This document shows, one piece after another, positions 19,793-29,530 of a stretch of 64,000 bases of DNA. Numbering within the stretch: position 1 is the stretch's first letter; each line of letters opens with the position of its first letter. The notes beneath the pieces are model-generated. The model searched no databases and was not told the DNA's origin. It worked only from the letters and a program-made list of their open reading frames with translations. The DNA is from Companilactobacillus allii (GTDB lineage Bacteria > Bacillota > Bacilli > Lactobacillales > Lactobacillaceae), in assembly GCF_001971585.1 (NCBI RefSeq), contig NZ_CP019323.1:1478053-1542052 (forward strand). The letters are read 5' to 3'. Both the position numbers and the translations under genes were made by a program.

Positions 19793-19906
19793 AGAGCGTG
19801 ACAAAACACGTTCAGTTTTCGTTTATAAGCCTAAAAGACCAGTATTTACATGCGTAAATACTGGTCTTTTAGGCTTATATTGAGAAAATTGTGTTTTGGC
19901 ACGCAT
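19793..19906. repeat. MITE-like hairpin element, copy A
   Basis: An almost fully palindromic sequence of about 114 bp with ends GAGCGTGACAAAACACG and, inverted, TGCGTGCCAAAACAC. The centre is a perfect 23-bp stem around the loop ATGC (arms include AGACCAGTATTTAC and GTAAATACTGGTCT). A second copy lies inverted at 52695-52807. It sits between convergent genes, where it would also act as a two-way terminator. It has no coding capacity. Confidence 0.85.
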
Positions 19907-19950
19907 TTTCACTGCAAGTTTGAGTAGAAAAACAACTCCATATTTTTCAC

Positions 19951-20511
19951 TTAGAACCTGTCAGTCTTTTTACAATCTCTATTTTTAAAGTTGAAATAAG
20001 ATAATTTAGATTTCAAGCCAATGTTAAGTTCAGGTTCATGTTTCATACTTGGGATTCTAACGTACTTATCTAAGAATATTGCGATGAGAATTCCAATTGG
20101 TCCATTGTCCATGTCGTTTACATTGATCTCAAGTCCAGGTTGTCCTTGGTTCATGACAGTTGGTTGTACTTTCATAACTTCTTTTCCACTTTGTAAGGCA
20201 TGATAGTCAGAAGTTATCAAATTTCCAATAATATTCCAATTTATTTTGGAAAGGAAAACGTACTTCATTTCGATAACTGGCACGGCATTGATAGTGGCTT
20301 TTTCCTCTTCATTTATTTCTATTGAATAAATTTTTAGGAAATTATTTTTGATTTTGATTTCACCGATCTTGGTATTAAGGCGATTATATAGCTGAATTAA
20401 TAATGGGTTGTCCTTATCACGTGAAGCGATAAAAATAGTTTCTTTATTCTGATTTGTTACTACAAGAATATTTCCCACCATTAAATCTGCTTTACGTATG
20501 TAGAATTTCAT
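19951..20511 (-). CDS. Conserved hypothetical protein, LURP-one/YxjI-like
   Basis: A 186-residue protein without a signal peptide or membrane segment. Alternating beta strands and the motif order (an N-terminal FYIRKADLMVGNILV strand pair, a central INWNIIGNLITSDYHA, and a C-terminal GPIGILIAIFLDKY helix) suggest the LURP-one-related fold, but the match is by eye and weak. No catalytic residues can be pointed to. Its start overlaps the stop of the HAD phosphatase by four bases (ATGA), so the two are translationally coupled. Confidence 0.6.
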   Translation of the reverse strand: MKFYIRKADLMVGNILVVTNQNKETIFIASRDKDNPLLIQLYNRLNTKIGEIKIKNNFLKIYSIEINEEEKATINAVPVIEMKYVFLSKINWNIIGNLITSDYHALQSGKEVMKVQPTVMNQGQPGLEINVNDMDNGPIGILIAIFLDKYVRIPSMKHEPELNIGLKSKLSYFNFKNRDCKKTDRF

Positions 20512-21401
20512 CCCATTTGACCTGCTGTTTCGTTTTGTTTAATAACCTTTTGAATAATTTGAGCAACACCATCGTTAACATTATTATCAGTAAATTCATC
20601 AGCTATTTCTTTGATTGCTGATACGGCATTGTCCATGGCAACTCCAATACCAGCTTCTCTTATCATTGATTCATCATTTAGATTATCACCAATCGCCATA
20701 ATTTCACTTTGTTTGATACCTCTTAATTTAGCATACTTCATCAAAGCAATCCCTTTTTGTGCATCGACACTGTTTACTTCGATATTATTAGGTGATGATG
20801 AAGTAACAACAACGTTTTTGATTGATTGATTTATTTCGTTAGTTAAAGGATGTAATTTTACTTCACGATCATTTTTAGAATCAAAAGCTAACAACTTCAT
20901 AATATGGTAGGATTCATCACTGAATATGTGATCATAATTATCAACAAATTTCATTGGGGTCATTTTGATTCGCTCCAACGTATCATTGTAAGCTTGTTCA
21001 TAAGTTGTTCCTGGATTCAAACTTACTAATAATTGAGCTAAACTAGATACACGAAGTTCTTTATTGTCAGAAAAGATCCCCTTGTCAGTAACAACTTCAA
21101 AATATACATTGTACTTATGTAGTAGATCCACTAACTTATGTTCAGATTCTCTAGAAATTGGATTGCTGGATGCAAGGTTTTGTTCCTCATCAAAAACCTC
21201 TGCACCATTTAATGTGATATATCCAGTATTTACGCGTCCATCTAGAAATGGTCTAGCCTCACTTAGACCACGCCCAGTAGCAATTAGGAATTCAATTCCG
21301 TTTGCTTGGGCATCTTTTATCGCTTGAATATTACGTTCGGATACTTTCATTTTATCGTTTAACAAAGTTCCGTCCATATCTGATGCAATTAATTTAATCA
21401 T
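20508..21401 (-). CDS. HAD superfamily hydrolase, Cof/YidA type (IIB)
   Basis: A 297-residue cytosolic phosphatase. Motif I is [10 protein letters not shown] (nucleophile Asp), motif II is in [11 protein letters not shown], the IIB cap follows, and motif IV is [13 protein letters not shown]. Family members dephosphorylate sugar phosphates, FMN or related small molecules; the substrate here is unknown. AGGAATTTT precedes the ATG. It leads a two-gene unit with the LURP-one-like gene. Confidence 0.9.
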   Translation of the reverse strand: MIKLIASDMDGTLLNDKMKVSERNIQAIKDAQANGIEFLIATGRGLSEARPFLDGRVNTGYITLNGAEVFDEEQNLASSNPISRESEHKLVDLLHKYNVYFEVVTDKGIFSDNKELRVSSLAQLLVSLNPGTTYEQAYNDTLERIKMTPMKFVDNYDHIFSDESYHIMKLLAFDSKNDREVKLHPLTNEINQSIKNVVVTSSSPNNIEVNSVDAQKGIALMKYAKLRGIKQSEIMAIGDNLNDESMIREAGIGVAMDNAVSAIKEIADEFTDNNVNDGVAQIIQKVIKQNETAGQMG

Positions 21402-21474
21402 AAAATTCCTCCGAATGCGTTATTCTATAAGTGAATGTTACCATATTTTAATAACAAAGACAGTAGGTGTAAAT

Positions 21475-22170
21475 TTGAAAACATTAATCAAAAATGATTG
21501 GGAAGATATATTAGAACCAGAGTTCAATAAGCCCTATTATCATGAATTACATAATTTTTTAAAGGAAGAATATAGTACAAAACAAATCTATCCAAATATG
21601 TACAAAATTTTTCAAGCGTTTATTTGGACTTCTTTTTCGGATACTAAAGTAGTTATTTTAGGCCAAGACCCATATCATGAACCTAATCAGGCTATTGGGT
21701 GTAGTTTTGCAGTGGCACCAGGTGTAAGAATACCGCCGTCATTGGTTAATATTTATAAAGAATTACAAGATGATGTTGGTTGTAAGCCGGTAAACCATGG
21801 CTATTTGAAGTCGTGGGCAAATCAAGGTGTATTGCTATTGAATTCTGTTTTGACGGTTAGAAGAGGCCAAGCATATTCTCATAAAGGTAAGGGATGGGAA
21901 GAGTTGACCGATTATGCAATTAAGGCATTGTCGAAACGTGGTAAGGTCGTATTTATTTTGTGGGGAGGAGCTGCTAAGGGGAAAATCCCTCTGATAGATC
22001 AAACTAAAAATACAATAATATCATCGCCGCACCCCAGTCCATTGTCCGCATATCGTGGTTTTTTTGGATCAAAACCATTTTCTCGCACAAATAAAGCGCT
22101 TTTATCTTATAATGAAAGGGTAATCAATTGGCAATTACCTGAAGTTGTCGATGAAATGGAGGAGAAATAA
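21475..22170 (+). CDS. ung: Uracil-DNA glycosylase
   Basis: A 231-residue DNA repair enzyme removing uracil. It has the water-activating loop [15 protein letters not shown], the Ser-Pro loop [25 protein letters not shown] and the minor-groove loop [16 protein letters not shown] 21475 after TAGGTG is taken as start because homology begins there and the 20 residues upstream have no family match. Its stop shares one base with the pta start. Confidence 0.95.
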   Translation: MKTLIKNDWEDILEPEFNKPYYHELHNFLKEEYSTKQIYPNMYKIFQAFIWTSFSDTKVVILGQDPYHEPNQAIGCSFAVAPGVRIPPSLVNIYKELQDDVGCKPVNHGYLKSWANQGVLLLNSVLTVRRGQAYSHKGKGWEELTDYAIKALSKRGKVVFILWGGAAKGKIPLIDQTKNTIISSPHPSPLSAYRGFFGSKPFSRTNKALLSYNERVINWQLPEVVDEMEEK

Positions 22171-23138
22171 TGGATTTATTTGATAGTCTTAAGAACAAAA
22201 TTGATGGTAAGAATCTAACGATAGTACTACCAGAAGGTAATGAACCAAGAATTCTTGGTGCTGCGATTCGTCTTCAAAAAGAGAATATTCTTAAACCAAT
22301 TCTACTAGGAAATAAAGATGATATTTCTAAAGTTGCTAGTGATAATTCATGGAATATTGATGGTCTTCAAATTATTGATCCAGAAACTTATTCAGAATTT
22401 GATGAAATGGTAGATTCATTCGTTGAACGTCGTAAAGGAAAAAATACTAAAGAACAAGCTTTGACTATGTTAAAAAATAACAATTATTTTGGTACTATGC
22501 TTGTTTATATGGATAAAGCTGACGGTATGGTTTCTGGTGCAGTACATTCAACTGGTGACACTGTTCGTCCAGCACTTCAAATTGTTAAAACAGCTCCAGG
22601 TAATAAGAGTGTAAGTGGTTCATTTATTTTGCAAAAGGGTGACCAACGTTATATGTTTGCTGATTGTGCTATTAATATTGATCCCGATGCAAATGGATTG
22701 GCTGAAATAGCGGTACAAACAGCTAAAAGTGCAAAACTCTTTGATATTGATCCAAAAGTTGCTATGCTTAGTTTCTCTACAAAGGGTAGTGCTAAAGGAG
22801 AAATGGTCGATAAGGTAGTTGAGGCCACTAAATTAGCTAAAGAGCTTGATCCAAGTCTTCCAGTGGATGGAGAATTACAATTTGACGCTGCATTTGTACC
22901 TAGTGTCGGTGCTCAAAAGGCTCCAGATTCTAAGGTTGCTGGTAATGCCAATGTATTTGTATTTCCAGATCTTCAATCAGGTAATATTGGCTATAAGATC
23001 GCTCAAAGATTTGGTGGATTCGAAGCTATTGGACCTATTTTACAAGGTTTGAATAAGCCTATTTCTGATCTTTCACGTGGATGTAATGAAGAGGATGTTT
23101 ATAAGACATCGATTTTAACTGCAGCACTATCACTATAA
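22170..23138 (+). CDS. pta: Phosphate acetyltransferase
   Basis: A 322-residue short-form Pta interconverting acetyl-CoA and acetyl phosphate, the step before AckA. It contains VLPEGNEPRILGAA, the conserved SGAVHSTGDTVRPALQI, and GSAKGEMVDKV plus VFVFPDLQSGNIGYKIAQRF near the C-terminus. GGAGG precedes the ATG, which overlaps the ung stop. ackA lies about 19 kb away in this window. Confidence 0.96.
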   Translation: MDLFDSLKNKIDGKNLTIVLPEGNEPRILGAAIRLQKENILKPILLGNKDDISKVASDNSWNIDGLQIIDPETYSEFDEMVDSFVERRKGKNTKEQALTMLKNNNYFGTMLVYMDKADGMVSGAVHSTGDTVRPALQIVKTAPGNKSVSGSFILQKGDQRYMFADCAINIDPDANGLAEIAVQTAKSAKLFDIDPKVAMLSFSTKGSAKGEMVDKVVEATKLAKELDPSLPVDGELQFDAAFVPSVGAQKAPDSKVAGNANVFVFPDLQSGNIGYKIAQRFGGFEAIGPILQGLNKPISDLSRGCNEEDVYKTSILTAALSL

Positions 23139-23169
23139 TATTTAACGTAATTTATTAATGAGGAATAAT

Positions 23170-23646
23170 ATGACTGAATATCAAGTACAGACACATTCTT
23201 ATGAAGAGACTGAAGCTTTGGGGAAAAGATTCTCTAAGGCTTTGGTAGCTGGGGATGTTATTTTGATGAATGGAGATCTTGGCGTTGGTAAAACAACTTT
23301 TACCAGAGGTCTAGCTCAAGGATTAGGAATTAAGAAGAATGTTAAAAGTCCAACTTTCACTCTAATTCGTGAATACCAAGATGGCAGAATACCGCTTTAT
23401 CACATGGATGCCTATCGTTTAGAGAGCAGTCCTGATGAGGATTTGGGATTTGATGAGTATTTTAATGGTAAAGGAATAACCATTGTCGAATGGCCACAGT
23501 TTATTAAGGATGAAATCCCAGATGATCATATATCAATTAATATAAAGCGATTGCAAAATGATGATGATCGCCAAATTGTGTTGAAACTACACGGTAATTA
23601 TCAACAAAGAGACTTTGGAGAATTTCTAACAGGGGTCAATAAATGA
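23170..23646 (+). CDS. tsaE: tRNA threonylcarbamoyladenosine biosynthesis ATPase TsaE
   Basis: A 158-residue P-loop ATPase needed with TsaB/TsaD for t6A modification at A37 of ANN-decoding tRNAs. The Walker A is GDLGVGKTTFTRGLA; KSPTFTLIREY and LYHMDAYRL are family signatures, and ITIVEWPQ follows. ATG 23170 is chosen with AGGAATA just upstream. It overlaps the next gene by four bases. Confidence 0.95.
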   Translation: MTEYQVQTHSYEETEALGKRFSKALVAGDVILMNGDLGVGKTTFTRGLAQGLGIKKNVKSPTFTLIREYQDGRIPLYHMDAYRLESSPDEDLGFDEYFNGKGITIVEWPQFIKDEIPDDHISINIKRLQNDDDRQIVLKLHGNYQQRDFGEFLTGVNK

Positions 23647-24107
23647 GTGAACAACTGATTTTGCGAGAAGCGATTCCAGATGATGCAGAAAAATTGTTAG
23701 AATTTTTGAAACTTGCAAGTAAGCAAAGTGACTTTATTAAACATGATTCACTAGATGAAGTAACAATTGACCAAGAAAAAAATTCCTTGGATATAATTTA
23801 TAATTCTGATGATAATGAACTTGTAGTTGCGATATTTGATGATGAAATAATCGGATTTTGTCGATTGGAGAACTCTGACAAAGAGATTGCTGAGTTAGGT
23901 GTTGTTGTTGATAAAGATTTCTGGGGAAATGGTATTGGCTCATATTTAATAGAAGATGCCCTGAACTGGGCAAAGGAATCAAGTCTTAAAAAAGTGTTTT
24001 TAGAAGTATATAAAAATAACCCTGTAGCGATCCATATTTATCATAAATATGGATTCACAACAGAGTCAGAGAAGCATGAAACTTTGATTATGGAAAAGAT
24101 GGTCTAG
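23643..24107 (+). CDS. GNAT family N-acetyltransferase (RimI-like)
   Basis: A 154-residue acetyltransferase. The acetyl-CoA loop is VVDKDFWGNGIGSYLIEDAL, and NPVAIHIYHKYGF ends the fold. Its place after tsaE recalls the tsaB/rimI neighbourhoods, but the sequence is too short to claim it modifies ribosomal protein S18. It starts within the tsaE stop (ATGA), and its own stop shares the palindrome CTAG with the convergent exonuclease gene. Confidence 0.8.
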   Translation: MSEQLILREAIPDDAEKLLEFLKLASKQSDFIKHDSLDEVTIDQEKNSLDIIYNSDDNELVVAIFDDEIIGFCRLENSDKEIAELGVVVDKDFWGNGIGSYLIEDALNWAKESSLKKVFLEVYKNNPVAIHIYHKYGFTTESEKHETLIMEKMV

Positions 24108-24131
24108 CTAGTTAGCTTAACCATCTTTTTT
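24094..24131. terminator. Bidirectional terminator overlapping two stop codons
   Basis: AAAAGATGG and CCATCTTTT form the stem, with T-runs on both strands. The arms lie in or next to the last codons of the convergent GNAT and exonuclease genes. Confidence 0.75.
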
Positions 24132-24640
24132 ATTTGTTCTGTACCAAAATCTTGTTCAGTTTTTAGTAGTATTTTTGCACAGGCAATACTATCGGCTAAT
24201 GCATTATGGTGATTTTCTAGATCAATATTCAAGTTAGCAGATACGGTATCCAATTTGTGGTTTGGTAATTGTGGATAAAATTTGCGACTTGTTTTAACAG
24301 TATCGATTGTTAAATACTTTGGGGCAAAAATCCCGTAGTTTGTTAAGGTATTCTTCAAAACAGAATTATCAAAACTGGCATTATGTGCAGCTACTAAATG
24401 AGAAGTATCAAAGAGTGCTTGAATATGTGGCCAAACTTTGTCAAATGTTGGTGCATCTTGAACATCGTCAGGCCTTATATGATTAATTTGAATATTTCTT
24501 GGACTGAAGTATTCTTGTGGATTGATTAGTGTGTAGAAACTGTCGACAATTTGGCTATCTCTAACTAATACCAAGGCTAATGAGCAGGCACTAGTCCGAT
24601 GTCCATTGGCAGTTTCAAAGTCTATTGAAACAAAATTCAT
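24104..24640 (-). CDS. DnaQ-like 3'-5' exonuclease (Pol III epsilon type)
   Basis: A 178-residue DEDD exonuclease: Exo I is FVSIDFETANG, Exo II is AAHNASFDNSVL, and the Exo III region is DTVSANLNIDLENHHNALADSIACAKIL (H-x4-D, DEDDh type). It is a stand-alone domain, unlike PolC. It probably acts in repair or nucleic-acid turnover. It lies 20 bases downstream of xth and is likely cotranscribed with it. Confidence 0.9.
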   Translation of the reverse strand: MNFVSIDFETANGHRTSACSLALVLVRDSQIVDSFYTLINPQEYFSPRNIQINHIRPDDVQDAPTFDKVWPHIQALFDTSHLVAAHNASFDNSVLKNTLTNYGIFAPKYLTIDTVKTSRKFYPQLPNHKLDTVSANLNIDLENHHNALADSIACAKILLKTEQDFGTEQIKKMVKLTS

Positions 24641-24660
24641 AATTGTTCTCCTTGTGAGTA

Positions 24661-25413
24661 TTAAAGATTGATATTCAATTCAATGGGACAGTGGTCGGAT
24701 CCGTAGACGTCATTTAAAATATCGGCACTGTCGATTAAGTCTTTACCGTTATCAGAAATAACAAAGTAATCAATTCTCCATCCAGCATTATTGGCACGAG
24801 CATTAAAACGATAACTCCACCATGAATATTTAACTTCATCTGGATGCAAATAACGGAATGTATCAATAAATCCACTATTTAATAATTCAGAGAACTTGTT
24901 ACGCTCCTCATCAGAGAATCCTGGATTCTTATGATTAGTTTTATCATTTTTAATGTCAATTTCTTCATGAGCAACATTTAAATCACCACAAAGAATGACA
25001 GGTTTATTTTCTGATAGACGTTTCATATAGTCTCGAAGTGCATCGTCGTATTCCATTCTAAAATCAAGCCGTTTTAATTTTTGTTGAGAATTTGGTGTAT
25101 AGCTGTCGATTAAATAAAATTTAGGAAATTCTAAAGTTAGTGTACGTCCTTCAGTGTCCAACTCTTCAACACCGAGTCCGTGGGATACTTTGATAGGTTC
25201 TTCTTTGGTAAATACAGCTGTCCCAGAATATCCCTTTTTTTGTGCATCGTAGAAGTATTGGTGATATCCAGGAAGCTCCAAGTCTATTTGGTCCTGGTGT
25301 AGTTTAGTTTCCTGAACTGAGATTATGTCGGCATCCAAATTATCAACAATACCTTGAAAATCTTTTTTAACAACGGCACGTAATCCATTAACGTTCCATG
25401 ATATAAGTTTCAT
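24661..25413 (-). CDS. xth: Exodeoxyribonuclease III / AP endonuclease
   Basis: A 250-residue metal-dependent endonuclease of base excision repair, complementary to the ung product encoded nearby. It carries KLISWNVNGLRA, the catalytic Glu in ISVQETKLHQDQ, YSGTAVFTKEEP, ILCGDLNVAHEEIDI and the terminal NDVYGSDHCPIEL (Asp-His pair). ATG 25413 with GAGGTGA upstream is preferred over the frame's first ATG. Confidence 0.95.
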   Translation of the reverse strand: MKLISWNVNGLRAVVKKDFQGIVDNLDADIISVQETKLHQDQIDLELPGYHQYFYDAQKKGYSGTAVFTKEEPIKVSHGLGVEELDTEGRTLTLEFPKFYLIDSYTPNSQQKLKRLDFRMEYDDALRDYMKRLSENKPVILCGDLNVAHEEIDIKNDKTNHKNPGFSDEERNKFSELLNSGFIDTFRYLHPDEVKYSWWSYRFNARANNAGWRIDYFVISDNGKDLIDSADILNDVYGSDHCPIELNINL

Positions 25414-25526
25414 TAAAATCACCTCAAGTCTGATTATATCATGATTTTGAAACTTGACTATTCGTTATAAAACGATGTATGTGATAAAATTATAATTAGC
25501 TTACATAGATTAAGGATGATGAAATC

Positions 25527-26426
25527 TTGAAATTTCCTGTTGAGAAGTTACCTAATATTGAATTTAAAGTTGATGAGCCATTAAGTAAATACACATTTAC
25601 TAAGACGGGTGGAAATGCGGATGTTTTAGCTTTCCCTAAAACTCGTGTTGAACTCGTTGAGATTGTAAATACTGCTCGTGAAGATGATATTGACATTACT
25701 ATCATTGGTAATGCAAGTAATTTGATTATTAAAGACGGAGGAATCCGTGGAATAGTAATTATATTACCAAACTTCAAGAAAATTGAAGTGCATGGCGACA
25801 AAGTTACCGCCGAAGCTGGTGCAACAATAATAGATACAACTATTGCTGCTCAAAAAGCTTCTTTGACGGGAATTGAATTTGCGGCTGGAATACCAGGTAG
25901 TGTTGGCGGTGCTGTCTTCATGAACGCTGGAGCTTATGGTGGTGAAATTAAAGATGTGTTTGATTCTGCCGAAGTTTTATTACCAAATGGTAATATTGTG
26001 ACTTTGAATCATGACGATATGGAATTCTCATATCGCCATAGTTTAGTCCAGAATAATGATGGGATTGTTATAAGTGCTACATTCCTCTTGGAAAGTGGCG
26101 ACAAGGAGAAAATCCAAGCCGAAATGGACCGTTTAAATGAGCTTAGACGTTCAAAACAACCATTAGAGTATCCTAGTTGCGGTAGTGTGTTTAAACGCCC
26201 CACAGGACATTTTACTGGGCCTCTTATTATTAAAGCTGGATTACAAGGACATATTATCGGTGGCGCTCAGGTTTCTATGAAACACGCGGGATTTATTGTC
26301 AATATTAATCATGCAACTGCTACTGATTACATGGATCTGATTCATTTGATCCAAAGAACTATAAACGACAAATTCGATATCAAGCTTCAAACTGAAGTGA
26401 GAATTATTGGCGAAGATACCAAATAA
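25527..26426 (+). CDS. murB: UDP-N-acetylenolpyruvoylglucosamine reductase
   Basis: A 299-residue FAD enzyme reducing UDP-GlcNAc-enolpyruvate to UDP-MurNAc in peptidoglycan synthesis. It has YTFTKTGGNADVLAFP and IIGNASNLIIKDGGIRG (FAD-binding), GIPGSVGGAVFMNAGAYG, the proton donor Ser in PSCGSVFKRP, and a C-terminal Glu in LQTEVRIIGE. It starts with TTG after AAGGATGA. Confidence 0.94.
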   Translation: MKFPVEKLPNIEFKVDEPLSKYTFTKTGGNADVLAFPKTRVELVEIVNTAREDDIDITIIGNASNLIIKDGGIRGIVIILPNFKKIEVHGDKVTAEAGATIIDTTIAAQKASLTGIEFAAGIPGSVGGAVFMNAGAYGGEIKDVFDSAEVLLPNGNIVTLNHDDMEFSYRHSLVQNNDGIVISATFLLESGDKEKIQAEMDRLNELRRSKQPLEYPSCGSVFKRPTGHFTGPLIIKAGLQGHIIGGAQVSMKHAGFIVNINHATATDYMDLIHLIQRTINDKFDIKLQTEVRIIGEDTK

Positions 26427-26456
26427 ACATAAAATTTAAGAAAATAGGTGATGTCT

Positions 26457-28583
26457 GTGCAGATACTTGAATCAATTATTTTGATTCTTACATTATTGAT
26501 CGTGGCGAATATTATAAGCCACTATTTTGTTTCTATTCCACCAAGTTTAATTCAGATTGCGGCAGGTATATTAGCTGCGGTATTTATGAAAGTACAAATA
26601 TCAGTGGATACGGAATGGTTCATGCTAGCATTTATAGCCCCCATTTTGTTCAATGATGGGAATAGATTCCCCAAACGAGAATTATGGAAACTTAGAGGTC
26701 CAATTTTAGGTAACGCCGTTATATTAGTTATAGTTTCGACTGTTGTCGGAGGGATGATCGTTAAGTTATTGATACCTTCATTGACTTGGTCAGTGGCCTT
26801 TACATTAGTTGCGGTGTTATCTCCAACCGATCCAATTGCCGTTCAATCTATCGCCAAAAAGGCTCACATCCCTGATAAGTTGTTACATTTGATCAGTGGA
26901 GAGAGTTTAATAAATGATGCATCTGGTTTGATTTGTTTCAAATATGGTGTTGCGGCAACTGTTACTGGGGTCTTTTCTCTAAAAAGTGCAACAATGGACT
27001 TCTTTTATATTTCGATCATGGGTGCCTTAGCTGGTGCTATTATGATCTGGATTTTTAATGGTATTAGATTGTATTTGATTAATCAAGGTGTTGATGATTC
27101 AATACTTCACGCCATTATTCAAATAATCATTCCATTTATTATTTACTATATTGCTGAAGATGTATTCAGCGTTTCAGGTGTTGTTGCGGTAGTTATTGCT
27201 GGTATCATGAATATTTCATCTAGTAGAACAGTCAGTGCCTTCTCACCCGAAATTAGACTGGTTACGTCTAGAACGTGGGATTTAGTAGTGTATGTGCTAA
27301 ATGGTATTGTTTTCGTGCTACTAGGAATCGAGATACCATTTGCGATGACCAAACTCGTTCATAACGATAATATCAGTACTTTTGGAGCTATTGGATTATC
27401 ATTTATTATCTGGATAATGTTAGTGGTAATTAGATTTATCTGGAGTTACATATATACGACATTTGCCAAAAATGGTGATGACGATTTTATTTTGTTCTCT
27501 AAAGAGCGATTTGATTATTGCTTGATGTCTGGTATTTCAGGTGTCCGTGGTGCGGTCACTATGGTTGGTGTTTTATCGATACCACTAACTATCAGTGGTG
27601 GAGCAGCATTTCCATCACGTACGTTGGTATTATTTATTGCCAGTACCGTAATCATCTTTAGTTTAGTAGGGGCAACTTTATTAATTCCTATTTTGACAAA
27701 GAGTAGTGCACCGGTTGCTTATCGTGGTAATTCATTTAACGATGATAATGTTGAAATAGACGATGAAGCAGAGGATACAGAGGTCGTTGATACACAAATT
27801 GAACTTGATCAATATCAAGCTAACAAATTTGTGTTAGAGAAGACCATTGACAAGCTCAAAGATGAGAATGAAGAAAATGAGAATATTGTGTATTCAACGG
27901 TAATAGCTGAATATTTGTATAATATCCATAATTTAAGTATTAGTTCTGATTATCCTGCTCCAATCAGTAAGAAGCGCGTAAAGAACAAAAAGGACGCTGA
28001 GTTATGGGACATTTGTTTCAATTGTGAATTAGAAGCGATTGAAGAGTTGTATTCTGAAGAAGAGATTTCAGAGGATGCTTATAATTCGGCAGTCAAGAAA
28101 ATCACTAAGTACAAAAAAGAAATCGTCAGACATAGATATAGTCAATCAGTTGAATTTTTCCTTAATTACTTCAGAAGGACTTATCGTTCGATAAGGAAAA
28201 TCATTCGTACTTCATTTATCAAACGAGAAGAAGTTATTCAATTTGATCAAGATGCAATGAAGATTTCGATTGCTGGTGCACAAAGAGCACTGGCTAAATT
28301 ACACGAATTGGATAAGAATGAACATGGCGATGTTGCTGATAATCTAGTGTATGTTTTCCAAAGACATTATGAAGATAGACTTGATCTACTTCAAGGTAAG
28401 CATAAACACCGTTCACCTGAATTTAATAGCGAGCGGATCAGTGTTGAAATTCAAGCATTAAGTTATCAACGTGCCTATGTTCAGGATTTATTAGAACAAG
28501 GTAAGATTAGCAAATCAACCGCTAATGAATTACGTCAAAATATTAACTATAGTGAGGAAGTAATTAATGTAGATCTTGATTAA
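26457..28583 (+). CDS. CPA1-family Na+/H+ antiporter (NhaK/NhaP-like)
   Basis: A 708-residue membrane protein. About 12 hydrophobic segments span residues 1-415, with the CPA1 features FNDGNRFPKRELW, the ion-site region LSPTDPIAVQSIAKK, and SGESLINDASGLICFK (ND motif). The remaining 290 residues are a charged, largely helical cytoplasmic domain of unknown role. It exports sodium or potassium in exchange for protons. The start is uncertain: GTG 26457 has AGGTGA five bases upstream, while ATG 26451 overlaps that site. Confidence 0.85.
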   Translation: MQILESIILILTLLIVANIISHYFVSIPPSLIQIAAGILAAVFMKVQISVDTEWFMLAFIAPILFNDGNRFPKRELWKLRGPILGNAVILVIVSTVVGGMIVKLLIPSLTWSVAFTLVAVLSPTDPIAVQSIAKKAHIPDKLLHLISGESLINDASGLICFKYGVAATVTGVFSLKSATMDFFYISIMGALAGAIMIWIFNGIRLYLINQGVDDSILHAIIQIIIPFIIYYIAEDVFSVSGVVAVVIAGIMNISSSRTVSAFSPEIRLVTSRTWDLVVYVLNGIVFVLLGIEIPFAMTKLVHNDNISTFGAIGLSFIIWIMLVVIRFIWSYIYTTFAKNGDDDFILFSKERFDYCLMSGISGVRGAVTMVGVLSIPLTISGGAAFPSRTLVLFIASTVIIFSLVGATLLIPILTKSSAPVAYRGNSFNDDNVEIDDEAEDTEVVDTQIELDQYQANKFVLEKTIDKLKDENEENENIVYSTVIAEYLYNIHNLSISSDYPAPISKKRVKNKKDAELWDICFNCELEAIEELYSEEEISEDAYNSAVKKITKYKKEIVRHRYSQSVEFFLNYFRRTYRSIRKIIRTSFIKREEVIQFDQDAMKISIAGAQRALAKLHELDKNEHGDVADNLVYVFQRHYEDRLDLLQGKHKHRSPEFNSERISVEIQALSYQRAYVQDLLEQGKISKSTANELRQNINYSEEVINVDLD

Positions 28584-28628
28584 AATTATGAATAGATATT
28601 GTTGTTAACTTTTATAATTTTTATTATT

Positions 28629-28637
28629 TGCTATAAT
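28629..28637 (+). promoter_or_regulatory. Extended -10 promoter of the cdaA operon
   Basis: TGCTATAAT combines a TG extension with a consensus -10 hexamer 29 bases before the cdaA start. No good -35 is present. Confidence 0.55.
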
Positions 28638-28666
28638 TAGTTCGAGCTATTAAGGGGTAAAAAATT

Positions 28667-29530
28667 ATGAATTTTATACCGAGCAATTTATTTACATGGC
28701 AAAATTTGGCTAATTTGGTTGATATTTTAGTAGTTTGGTTCGTGTTGTACCAATTCCTTTCGATGATTCGAGGGACTAAGGCTGTCCAACTATTAAAAGG
28801 TATCGTGATTATTTTTCTGATTAAGGTAATTAGTTGGGCACTTAATCTACATACCGTTTCATTTTTAATGGATCAATTAATTAATTGGGGAATTGTTGTC
28901 ATAGTTATAATCTTCCAACCAGAAATACGTCGTGGACTCGAACATCTGGGACGTATGCCTTTGTTCAGTACAACCAGTAATGAAGAAGGTAAGACAAAGA
29001 ATCATCTGATCGAAAGTTTGGATCAAGCTATTCAGTATATGAGTAAAAGAAGAATTGGTGCACTTATCACTTTGGAAATGAATACTGGTTTGGAAGAGTA
29101 TGTAGAAACTGGTATTGATCTAGATGCTGAGGTAACAGGTGCGTTATTGATCAATACTTTTATTCCTAATACGCCTCTACATGATGGTGCAGTTATCATA
29201 CGAAAGAATAGAATATCAGTTGCGGCCGCCTATTTACCGTTATCTGAGAGTAATACCATCCCTAAAGAACTAGGTACTAGACATCGTGCGGCTGTTGGTA
29301 TTAGTGAGGTCACTGATGCTATAACAATTGTTGTATCAGAGGAGACCGGTGGCGTTATGATTACTCGTAACGGTCATATGATGCTGGATCTTTCGAGAGA
29401 TGATTACTTGAAGTACTTGCAAGCACAACTTGCTGATACAGAAAATGAAAGTGACCACTCAATACTCAGTCTATTTTCAATAGGCCGAAAGAAGAGGGGG
29501 AAGCAAAATAATGATAAAAAAGATAATTAA
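28667..29530 (+). CDS. cdaA: Diadenylate cyclase CdaA
   Basis: A 287-residue membrane-bound cyclase making c-di-AMP from two ATP. Three N-terminal helices (about residues 13-90) anchor it; the DAC domain follows with the catalytic motifs LHDGAVIIRKNRI (DGA) and GTRHRAAVGISE (RHR). It overlaps cdaR by 20 bases and heads cdaA-cdaR-glmM, the conserved Firmicute unit joining c-di-AMP to cell-wall precursor supply. Confidence 0.96.
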   Translation: MNFIPSNLFTWQNLANLVDILVVWFVLYQFLSMIRGTKAVQLLKGIVIIFLIKVISWALNLHTVSFLMDQLINWGIVVIVIIFQPEIRRGLEHLGRMPLFSTTSNEEGKTKNHLIESLDQAIQYMSKRRIGALITLEMNTGLEEYVETGIDLDAEVTGALLINTFIPNTPLHDGAVIIRKNRISVAAAYLPLSESNTIPKELGTRHRAAVGISEVTDAITIVVSEETGGVMITRNGHMMLDLSRDDYLKYLQAQLADTENESDHSILSLFSIGRKKRGKQNNDKKDN

